DNA of 64,000 bases. Origin: Klebsormidium nitens (Eukaryota; Streptophyta; Klebsormidiophyceae; Klebsormidiales; Klebsormidiaceae). The position numbers and the translations under genes are program-made. This document shows, piece after piece, positions 23,301-35,300 of this stretch. Within the stretch, counting starts at the first letter, position 1, and the number at the start of each line of letters is the position of its first letter. The DNA lies in assembly GCA_000708835.1 (NCBI GenBank), contig DF236965.1, forward strand, positions 252,700 through 316,699. Direction: 5' to 3'. The notes below the pieces were generated by a model. That model did not search any database, was not told the origin of the DNA, and saw only the letters and a program-made list of their open reading frames with translations.

Positions 23301-26300
23301 TCCCGGTTTGTCTGAGCCGTTTGCGGACGGTGACGGGGTCTCAGGTTCGAGTGGGGGAAGAGCGACTTTGCAGAAGACGGACAGGTGGACCAATAACAGG
23401 GCGTTGCTGGTGAAAGTCGTGTTGGCCTCGTATCCGGGGGGGATGTTTTCGCTGCAACAGAACGAGGGCTGGCAGCTTGAGAGAAACGTCTCAGTAGCAA
23501 GTTCAGCTTCCGTTCCCACAGTGAACGCTTCCGACAAATGACGGACCGGAAACTCCAGCTTCAGAGGGACCGCAACCTTCTTTTGAATTTGTATGCAGAG
23601 TAATCAATGGAACTGCGATTGCTCTCTTAGAAAACCTTCTGTGATCTTGAGATCAGACACTGCGGACCAACAAAATCGGTGCCCGCCAAACTGCAGGTTG
23701 TTTTCGCAGTGGACTTTGCTCACTAGCGTTTCCAATCCAGACGCCACTCTGAACTTTTCTCCTTCAACAGCATCAACTCACCCATACTCTTCAGGAGATT
23801 CTTTCAGGAGATCCTTTTCAGGAGACTTTTGGTACCTTACCTGAGGGAAGTAAAGGCGTGGAGCAGTGCGAGCAATACCGCATCAGCCCCCGCGCTCGCG
23901 ACCGCCCAGAGCAGCTTGCACAGGACGGGGAACAGGGGTGACGACAGCAGGGCGTCACACGAGAGCGGATTTCGGGTTAGGGCCTCGCTGATGCCGGCTA
24001 ACTCAACCAAGACCGGTGGGTGACTGCTCCGGCTGAGGCTCGTCAGGAAAGGGTACCTGAGGATGGGTTAGGATTTGGGTTAGGACCCGAATGGGTTAGG
24101 CCAAGCTGCTGGTAGTGAGAGTGAAGACTGGACCGAAAACATATGCAAGGTCCGGATGCATCAAAAGAACATGGCTTTGACCTGGACACGAATGTGACCC
24201 TTTCTTTGGGTGATGATCCCCGTTTGCAAGTTTCACAGAAGCGCAGCTCAGCTGGCAGCAAGGCCTGTCGTCCTCTAGTGGGTCTCGGCCAAGAAAAAGC
24301 AATGATAGGGTTTGGTCAAAATGATTTAGCATGACGGCATGCAAGAACAACATTATGTCTCCCCCAGTAAGAAGAGAGTATGACAACAGATACTAGTCCT
24401 GACGGCATACTCTGCGTCGAAGTGCACGGCAAGCAAACCGAGCGGTTTGAGCTAGATTTGCACCTGATGGTTTGCAGCAGCTCCTCGTTCTCGTTGTTGA
24501 TTGCGTGCCAAACGCACTCCTTCAGCGCCTTCATCACGATCAGATAGTTGTCCAGGTCACTCTCGAGAGCTGCAAACGGACGGATAATGCCTTTTTACAC
24601 CGAGCAACAAGGAGCTTCAATTAGTGCTTCCTCAGCAAGTCACCGGAGCCAAATGGCTCGTCGTGTCGACGGCGTTAGCTGCAGCAAACTGGTTTGCTCG
24701 TCGAACCCAAGAGATGCAAGACTGTAGAGCATAGCTGCAAAAAGTCAAATCACTCACGCGAGCTGAGAGATTCTTTTCCGCCTCTATTGACCATCCCGGG
24801 TGGATTCCCTCTAGCTACTCGCAGTCATCAACATCAAACGCGAATGCAAAAACGATACTTGAAATTCTACAGTAGCTGTAATCAAGCAATACTCGAAAAC
24901 AAATCGACCAATATAAGAATACGGAAGTAATAAAGGAAATCAACGAACGATGGTAGGACTTCTCAGCCAGAACAACAGGTCTCAGCCTACAAGGGTCAGT
25001 ATCGTCCAAAAGTTTGGGGTTCTGATGCCAACCCAGAACCGCCAATATTCCAAGATTTCAAGAAATTGCTTCTGACCGAATGTTTCATCACTCACAGCTG
25101 CCGTTCGACTGTTTAACTTCCCCTGCGAGCACGGACTGGCTGCGCGCCTCGAGCCAGTCTTGGATGGCAACGCAGAAGCCGGCACCTTCTGGGAGATCGT
25201 AATCCTCCCACCCCCCCGTCGCGTAGCCCTTAATGTACACCCCCCGAATCGTGATCTGGTTCTTAAGGCACTCGTACTTGAAGCTCGTCATCCAGTCGAG
25301 CTCGTCGACCTTCAATGGAACTGCAGGCGGGACGAGATAGGAGTCCAGAGTGAATGACTGACTTCAACAATGACCTCAAAATGAGAAGACGAGATGCTTC
25401 AAAAGTGGACTCGGTGGGACAGGGAATCTGAGCAGAACAGAGGCAGGCGACACGAAGCAGAATTCAGGAAGTAAGAACCACAATCACAAACAGTAGACGA
25501 GAAGATGAGAAGAGAAAGCAGCATGTTAAACAAGTGATTGGGGCCATTTAGGCTGCCCTCTAAAGATTGGGACCTGGAATGAATCCTTGAAGTCAAACGA
25601 GGCTCCAGAGAGCCCTGCAAAGACTTTCTTACCTCCTGTAAAGATGGCGGTGTTGTGGTCTTTCAACCGCTCCACGACCCGCCTTCTCAGCTCCGCCCGA
25701 ACCGGGGCCGTCCACATAGCCTGCGTGGAGCAAGCAGGAAACTTAGCGCTTTGTACGGGATGGCCTATCTGAGCCACGTCTCCAGGACGCTTCTGGGCAA
25801 AGTATCTGGGCCGCTCAGGAGAAAAGGAGCGCGGTAGCATTGCTTCCGACCGGGCAGTTTACGGCCGTATCACTGCTCAAAAGACCGGAGTCCTTTGAGG
25901 ACACAATCAGCAGATTGCAGAGGAGGTGCCGCCGAGAGTGACAACAGATTGCAGAGGGGAAATGCCGCAATCAGAGGACCTTTCAGCGTCTCAAAAGGTC
26001 GACAGGGCAAAAACAGGCAGTTTACGTTCAAATCATGCGTCCAACAGGCATGTCAAATCCAGGCCGTTTGTTTGACTCCGAAACTCACCCCCGGCCGCTC
26101 GATGTTTGTGACCGCCATGGCCGCAAACCGCTCGGGGCCATGCTCCGGGTCCTCCAGCGCCTGCAGCAGCGGCTCGGGGAGGATGTTCCCGAGCAGTCCC
26201 CGCGCGACCAGCTGCCGCGTGTTCGGCATCGGGCCCCCCGCGTTTTTGAGCGTGCGGTGAAGGGTGCGCAGAACGGCCGCCGCGGAGCTTAGGATGAGGG

Positions 26301-29300
26301 TTGACGCGGACGGGAGCACGGCGGCCGCGGTCTCGGGGGAGGTGGTGCCGGAGGGGACGGTGAGAAGGAGCAGGGGGAGGTACCACGCCTGGGGGGAGGT
26401 TTGGGTGTTGGTGTTTTGAGACATGAAAGTTTCCCCGTTTGTTACTGTCTGTCAAGTGTTCTACTCGCTTGCGTCCGTCTTTCAGAAAGTTAAATAAGTC
26501 CATAGTTGCTTCAGTGAGAATGCCGTTGGCGAGGCGTGTGCCCGTGGTAGGGTTTAGATTCAGCTAGAAGGCTGCTCATATTGCACCTCGAAGATTCGAA
26601 GCCAAAATATCGTTCTACCCTATACAACGCGAACGCAGAGGAAAGAACGAACTCGGCACTGATCTTTCGAGGAAAAGTTGAGACTCAGTCGGTAGCAATA
26701 AGTACAGCACTTCAAGATGATGAAAGCCTTGACGAATTTGGCTCCTCCCCTTCTTCTCTCGCAAGAGTACCCAGCCTTGTCGTTGTGATCAACTGCAGGC
26801 TTTTGAGCATGTCAGCTAATTCCCCACTCCATTTTCCTTTAGCGAACGCTCACCTGCGACAGCGTAAACTCGCAGGAGGCCTCGTCCCCTGCGAAGTGGT
26901 TGAGACAGTCTAGCGCGATGGAGTGCACGGGGCTGCGCTCGACCTCCGCACCGTCGCCCACTGTGCAGCACAGGGCCCACCAGTACCCCTTGCGCCACCG
27001 CTGATCGTCGCCCAGTAACCGACGGCCCTCCCTGCGAAATCAAGGATTACTTAGGGGGTAAGGTGGGTGCAGATGCGGAGTGCGTAATCTCTGGTCCTTT
27101 TTAGTTGGGTAGAGGGGCTTATCGTCACTGGGCTCGAGGATTTGAAAGCGTACCCGCATTTTGACCAGTCGAACCGGTTCGGAGTTGTCTCTGTGCCCCT
27201 TTGGAGCCGCTTCGGACATCGTTGCATTCTTAAGTGCCGTTAGCCCTGGCTGCCAGGCTCAGCACAGGCAAGAGCAACATGCTTGTAGACTAAACTGACC
27301 TCAACGCCCAGTCAAGTCACAGCCTGCTGCTTTCAATCGAGCGATCAAACCGACGCCAAAGCAGTTTCGAATTCAGTCTGCGTTTGTTTCACCCCGTCAT
27401 GAATCGGTAACCTTCTTCCAAATAGATAACACCAATCTTTCAAGACTAGCAGGTTACCAAATTTACCGGAGTAAAAAGTGTCAAATACCTGGAAGAAGCT
27501 GCCAGCTCCGCGATGCCGAACGCGCTCGCTAGCGCAGTTTCGAACATGATGTTGCCCGTCGGACGTGGCAGTTCGTCGTCCGTGACAGTCCGCGGTCCGA
27601 TTGCCAGCACCGTAATGGCGAAGTTGAGAGCAGCCGAGGAGACCTCCATTAGGTCCCTGCCAAGAATTGGACGAAGGGTGGCGTTCAGATTCCGGGAATT
27701 CTCAGATGTGAGAATCGCTTAGCTCGAGATCTGTTACCATCTACGAGCCATTGCATGACAAGAAAAGGGACAGCCTGATCTTTTCATGTTTCTCAAACGC
27801 AACAGGCTCCCCTCGGAAACCACTACTCCTTGCTAAAAAGTCCGCATATGTTTCGAAAGGGACATGCAAACCACCTCGCAAGCAGTCCAGAAATTTACAG
27901 AAGCAATTTCGCCGGTTCATCTCCTTAGATGTCTTTCCTTCCCTAGTGGACAAACTGCCCAGTTCTCTCGTTGGTCCAGACACAGTCAACGCTTGGTTAG
28001 CAAACCCCGCACCTGTCATTGGTAGCAGAAACCCTGCGCAAGATCCAGAGCGCCCGGTGGAGAACCTCCAGCACCGAGGCTGGCGCGTCCGCTTTCTCCA
28101 CGTTGCAGATGCGCACGGCAGGCTTGGCTGCGCCAATCACGATCGCTTCCGTGTCGTGGGGGAGGATCACTTGGGGGTACCGCTGCAGTACGTGCTCCTG
28201 TAGGGGGACGAAAACGTAGAGATAAGTGCAAATGGTGCGACAAGTTTGACGAAGAATGACGGAGGATCCGATGAAGGTTGGGAAAACAGAAGGTATGCAG
28301 CTACGAAGGAAAGAGAATGAGTCTTTCACGCAGGAACAGAAGCAACCTCGTAGCCAAGGGAGTAAAACGAGGCGAGTGAGAGTTCTCTGCTGCGTCAGAT
28401 TTGGCTAACAAAAGGAGGAAGAGTGACAGTCAGCACAAAAAAAACCGCCTTCGAGGTTACCCTCTGCTGAGGTGTCAGTCACAATTGCTCACAGGAAACG
28501 TTTCCCTTTTCTCGGACAGATACGAACACCAGTAATGTCGAGTAGCCTCTGGACTCATGAGTGTCTTTGGGTCACTCGACTTGGCAGCCATGCCACGTGG
28601 CACTCACCAGGGCCTTGAGCAGCAGCAGCACGCGCGGCACCTGGTCGCGCCACGTGGGGCCCTCCTGGCCGTCCGTATTCTTGGGCACCAGCCGCAGCTC
28701 CTCCATGATGCTGTTCGCAAACGGCGTCGCATCCAGGATCTCATAAGTCGCCCCCTTGGCGAAGTCCAGCAGGTTATGAAGATATAAGGGGGCGCAGTAC
28801 ACCTTGTTCTCGAGCTCGTGGTGCTCGAGCGGCGCACGCCCGCGCGTGCTCCGGAAGGGAAGCAACGGGTTTTCGGCCCGCTGGCCCGCATACGGGGTTA
28901 GGATCTCGGTTAAGTGCGCGGTTAGCCGCTCTTTCATGCTGGGTTGCCAGACGACTTCCGGGGTATCGAGCGTCTGATGCAGCGCTGCCGCAAACGGCTC
29001 GGGGCCTTCTTTTATCAGCAACCCAATCAAGCCCGACGGTAGGTAGAGTCGCAGGATCGAGTCTTGCCACGGTAACGTGCTCAACGACGTCTTCCGATCG
29101 GACCCCGTAACGTGTTTCAAAGCGTCGGGGCTCTGCGCGAGGTGCGTCAGCGCGAGGAACCGCGCGATCGACTGGCGGTCGTAATCGGTGACGTCACCCG
29201 CAAGCGTCTTCCAGAGCAGAATCTCGAACACGCCCGACCGGTGGAGCTGGGTTAGAGCACGCCGGTCAGCGGTAACCACAAGGGTTAGGACGTCCAAGAT

Positions 29301-32300
29301 GCGTCCGAACACTGGGGTCTTGGCGCGAAGGAGGAGGGAGACGAGAAGAGACGCACAGGGTTCTTGGGAAAGGGATACGATAGCGGCAGGGGGAGGGAAC
29401 TGATCAGCACGGTTGCCGGACAGCCTGCAGCAACAGAAAGAAGACTCATGAGCGTCAGAACAAGAAACCTAGCTGAAAAAGCAAAGCCATAAATTGCAGA
29501 AGACAAACATGGCTTAAAGTCTTCATCTAGAACTATTCACCTCAGATAAGCTCACAAAGATTGCACAAACCCTCGCGCCTCCTGATTTGGCGATTCCTCA
29601 TAGCACACGTGTGACCCAGAGCGAGAATAAGCGTCTGTTCTGGAGCAATTGCTTTGGAGAATCGCTAGCTGACGTCACCTGATCATGGCCTCGGCCAGGT
29701 CGAGGCACGTGCCGAGGCAGACCGACTCCGGGACGGTGTCGTCCCGCCAGGACACGTCCTTGGGGTCGCGTCCGCCGTCGGATGAGCCTTTTGTCGGCGT
29801 GCTGCCACGTGGCACGATGCGGCCGTCCTCCGTGAGGTCGGCGCCGTCGCTCACAGGCGGTGCATCAAGCTTCGAGCGGCCGGTGTAGGCGTCGCACTCC
29901 AGGAGCGTCTTGTCGGTGCACATCTGAGGAATCGTAAAATCTCGGTATTCAAGGTTCAGGCTTCGCAGATCGAGTCTGGAAATGTGACGAACGGTGGCCG
30001 CTAAAATAATTCTCAGGTGGTGGAGAGATACATCCGAGCATTCCCTAACGGAAACCAGAGCTTCAGTAAACCAAGACTTGGGTCAGGACGAGCCAACGAC
30101 TGAAAAGCCGTGAATCACCAGCGTTCTTCCGTGTTGGACTCTGCAACCCCGTTTGAAACATATCTGGCCGAGACTTCAACATGCGCCCCAGGTGAAGCTT
30201 CTCAGCCTTCCACTCCCAAAACCAGACCGACCCCAAAACCTGCACCAGGTTCAACCAGCTCAAGCAGCGATACCGGCCATCCCTAAAAGACGAGGCGAAT
30301 CGCTCCTCACGTTGTGGAGGCAGTGCGCCATCATGGGCGCGAGCACAGAGGGGCCCCCCGCGCGCACGACCTGGAGCACATTCTCGCGCCCGCCCAGCTC
30401 CATGGCCGTAAGCAGGAAGAGCAGCAGCTGGTACTTGAGCGACTGCTGGTCGTGCGTGGCCGCCACTTGCAGCATCAGCACCACGATCTGAAAGAAAAAA
30501 AAGGATTGAAATGGTTGCTGGGGAGGAAAGATTTGTGTTGAAAACGCATCCCAGATCTGCTGAAAAGTCCCCTTTGCAGCCGCTTGGAAACGTCACGTGC
30601 ATGGGCGTTGCAGCGGCATGTAGGAAAGTTTGCGCTTCCATGTGTTAAAAAGCACTTTGCAAGCAAGAACGCACAAAGCTCTCGGCCAGCGCTCGAATGT
30701 GGACCGAGCGCAGACCAGCGTGCAAAACGAATAATCGCTGAAGTTGTAAAGCCAGGAGCCGGCAGTCAGTCCAAAGCCTTGCCAACGCTAGAATCTTTCC
30801 TGTGCAGATTAATCACCCTCCGACCACCCTGGCAGAGCCTCGAAATCCTGGGAGTGACTTCTACAATCCTATGAACTAAAGACCGGACATGAAACAGCTT
30901 GCAGGGTTATCCAATCCGTCTTCCAGTAACGAGGTAGACCAGCGCTCGCTATCTGTGCTCACCTCAATCACGTTAAGGCCCTGGACCGCATGCCCCAGGT
31001 CCTTATGGTGCCGTTTGAACACCCATGCCAGCGCATGCATCCCCAACCGCAGGTCGATCTCCGTGACGCTGCGAGTGGGCCCCTGGAGCGGCGCCAGGGG
31101 GGTGAAGCCCAGGATGATGGTTTGGAACAGCGACGAGAAGAAGGTGACCGCGTCGCGCAGCTGCAAAGGGGAGCCTTTGTCAGCACATGGTTTCGAAGGG
31201 TCGTAAAACCAGCTGTCCTTGAGCAACTCTCGTAGAGATCGCCTGGCAGTCTCCAAATGGGTTGCTCTGAAAGTTCGACGACAGCTCCGCACAACAAGAT
31301 TCCCGTTTCCGTGCGTTGTATTATTCTGCACGTTCGCATCAACAGCGTTCTCACGGAGTCATGGTCTGGCCCTTGGAAATCACCCTTCACCTTGGGGGCA
31401 GATAAGAAGGCGTGCATGAGATCGGAACCTGAACTCAACCGTCGACAGAAGAGATTGGAAGCCGCACGTACCTACCAAAATTTTTCCATCGGCCCATGTT
31501 AGAGTGCTTGGCCGGAATCGCTCGGCGCACACGATTGAACCAAGTGCTTTCAGATTCAACCCAGCAACGAATGAAAGCGATCACAAGCGCACCTTCCAGG
31601 GATCCCCCAGCAGGCCCGCGTTGGGGTGCTCCGGCAGATCGACGAGCAGCTCCAGGTGGATGCCCTCGATGATGGTGCCATGGTTCTCCGACGCGTCGCT
31701 GTACGGCAGATACACCTCCCCAATGTTGTAAATCACACTCTGGTCGTTGCCCGCTGCAGCGTCGAACGCCTCAACCTGGCCCGCCAGAAACTGCAAGGAG
31801 CGCTCGGAGTTTCAAGTCGCTATAGAATCTGGTTCGTTTCTTCCATTCCCTTGATAGATCTGGGGTATAAAGAGGTGTTATCAAGGTCGTTGAAAGCGCT
31901 TTCATTGCAGGGCTCTGCGCATGCATCCACTTGGCTCGCCTAAGACAGCTCATATGGTGCAGCATTTCTTATTTCAGGGCTTTAAAGCAAAGGGTTGAGG
32001 TTTTTCGAAGCGGCGACCAAAGGATGTACGCTTAAAATGTTCCTCTGAAAAGATGGTCCACAGCAGCTTAACCCACCACTTAGAGAACGCTTTCGCTTGG
32101 CAACCACTATCCTTAGTCTTGAGATTCCAACTTGCAAACGCTGCATGATAGCAACGTGCTTACAACATGCTTGTGACGGTCAAAATAATTGTGACCGCTC
32201 ACCAGTTGCAGCTCCTTCCGTTTCAGGTCGTTCCACACGAGCGTCGGCAGCGCGACTTCCTCCTTCCTCAGCACCTCCAGGATCTCCAGCCACGCCGTCA

Positions 32301-35300
32301 GCTGCACCGTGCGCATGTCCTGCATGGTGCGCTGGAGGGGCGTTAGGGGTTTAGAATACAGGGGAGCAAAAGGGAGAGTCAAGGAAAGGAGGAGTTTGGG
32401 ACCTCGAAAGCCAGATCCAGGTCAGATGTTCGTGTCGAGAAACGGTGGAAGTTAGAAGACAGCCTTGAAGTGCGAACAGCATGAATGACCCTTCTACTTA
32501 GGACGGTTAATATACTGAATATAGAAGTAGAAGCGAGAAGGCCGTTTAAACTGGATCAACAATGTTACGGTTGGTGCTGACGACATCGTCTGATAGGGCG
32601 ATGTGACTTTGGGGTTAAGCTAGTGGCAAGGTCATTCGCTCGGGTAGCTCAGGTAGATACGTTGACCACGAAAGGCTGCCCTCATAACGTGGATATAGAT
32701 GACGATGCAAAAACCGCTTCAGAGCCAAGGAAATGCACACGCAACAGACCCTCGCGTTTGCACAAGGCTTGACGGCGTAGAAACTTACAAAGTAGGTTCG
32801 ACTACAAAACGGTAGGTTTTCTGAAAACCAAAGCCGAATTTAGACGAGTAAGTCAGGCCCGAGCGCGCATAAGGCCAAACTTTGATCCATGAGAACCTTG
32901 GCGGCGTAAAACCCACTGGAATCAAGCTGGCTCAAGTACGAAAAAGGTTGGGGTAAACCGGAACTAGAGTGGAGAGTTACAGATGTAAGCACGCACCAGG
33001 CCCGACTTGGCATTGGCGAGGACTTTTGCAGCCATGAAAATCTGAAACTGAGTCGATTAAGTAGGCCTAAGAACGAAAACTTACGGAAAGGTCTGGTAGA
33101 TAAAACTCAAACCTAAACCTAGTCAAGGGTTACGAATAACCGAGCACGCACCAGGCCCGACTTTGCATTGGCGAGGACCTTGGCGGCGTGGCAGTAGAAG
33201 ACGCCCTTGGGCAGGACGGCCTCGATCATCTTGCGCGTGTCGGTGCTGCCCTCCATGAGCAGGAACACCAGGTTGCCGCTCAGCAGGCGCATCATCTCGT
33301 TCTTGTGGAACAGCGCGACCTTCAGGTGCAGCAGCACCACGCACCGTGCGAGGGCCACTTTCTGTAAGAGAAGTGGGAGAGTGTGAGACGATTTCGGATG
33401 CGAAAGCGTCTCGAGTTTCTTGTGAACGAGCGTTTCTTTTGCTCTTCTGGAGAGAAAGCGTGAGAACGAAGCAGAGATTGGATGAAGACCAGGTTGCCCC
33501 TCAGGAGCGCATCATCTCGTTCTTGTGGAACAGCGCGACCTTCAAGTGAAAGAGCACCACGCACCGCGCAAGGGCGACTTTCTGTGAAGAAATAGGGAGG
33601 GTGTGAGGCTTTCGGATACGGAAACATTGCGAGGCTTTTTGGGCGTTGCAAGAGCGTCCTTCTTGTTGTTTGAGGAGGGGAAAGAGAAAGAGGTAGAGAT
33701 TGGACACCAGACTTGCCCTCAACAAGCGTAACGTCCCGTTCTTGTGGAACAGCGCAACATTCGAGCGGAGGAACACAACGCACCGCACAAAAGCAGTCTG
33801 GAGAAGAGGCGAAGGGTTACTGACTGGATATCGGCAGACGTTAACGGGCTCCCTCTCTTTGCGAGTTGAAGGCGAAGGAACAAGTCTCGAAGGGACAATG
33901 GACGGGATCGGAGACGGCAGAAAAGAAGTAAAATAAAGGGTTGCTTAAGTGTTGCGAGACTTGAGTAGAAGATACAACCATCAAGGGGAAACCGACTGAC
34001 TTTCACGGGACCAAGGAGCAGAGGGCCTCCGATTCCGCAAACAAGATGTGCTTAGGAGTCCGCTTCTGACCCGCATCAAAAAGCCGGTACTTGACTACGT
34101 CAGTCTGACTTGCAGTGATAAACGAAACAAAGTTGCTGGCTTGGAAAGGCCACAATTAAGTAATTCAGTAGCTCCCACGATAAACGGCGGTGCTTACCTG
34201 GATGTGGCTGGTAACGGGCGGCGAGGCCTTGATGAGCAGGCTGCGCATGAGGACCGTGTTGCACCGGAACACCACCGTGCTGCGCGTGCGGCAAATGGCC
34301 GACAGCACGTCCGCGGCGCCCATCAGCGCGCTCTCCAGCGACTGCGGACAGGATCCGGACAAGTTACGGACCAGCTCGGACACGCTTCGGACGAGTCTCC
34401 GTTTCCGGGCAGAATCGCATTCACTTATCCATTAGTTTCTGACACACTATAACAAGAGAATCCGGCTTGTCAATTATTCTTGTAGAGTCGGGGATTGTTT
34501 GACACCAAGAGCGAGGGAGCGCATCGTTACGAAACACCGTGCCCGTAGAGAAGAGTCACGCAATGGGAGCTAAAAACGCAGGGCTTCAAGCTCCGTGAAA
34601 GTGCTGCCATAGCACTTCACACTACAGGGAGTTGAATTGTGGGATTGTGGCCGACCGAGGAAAGGGAAGGGCAAGAGCTTTTCGGTTTGCTCTGAAGACG
34701 AGTAGTTTTCGGTTTTGATTATGGCACGCACCCTGAACCAGGCGACCTCCTTCTCGTTGTCCTGCGCCGTGTGCGACGTGAGTGCGAGCACCAGGATCTC
34801 CAGGTAGGCCATGACCTGCAGGGCGTTCTGGCCCAGAAATGCGTGCGTGTGCAGCATCGCCACCAGCTGCTGCAGGCTCTCGGGGGTCAGCACGGACAGC
34901 TTGTTCAGGTTCTCCTGCAAACAAAGGGGCGAGGTTTTAGGTTTGCTATTTGGTCGAGTTCGGCAGTCTAGACTTTGCTGAAAACTTTAGGGTAAATGTA
35001 TCTAAAGGGCCACATGGAACGCCTTTAGACCACATGGAACGCCAAAATGAACATGATGGGTAGATATCCCTTCTTGGGGGTCAGCATCGACAGCTTGTTC
35101 GAGTTCTCCTGCAAATGGAGGGGCGGGGTTTCAGGATTGAATGGTTATCAATTTTAGGACTTTAGGGTTTGAAATCTAGGGGAGGTGAATTTCCATAAAG
35201 AGGGAACGCAAAACGGATAATGAAGGGCAAGAGGCTCTCGAAGGTCAGCACCGGCAGCTCGTTCAGGTTTCCCGGAAACAGGAGGAGACAGATCTAAAGG

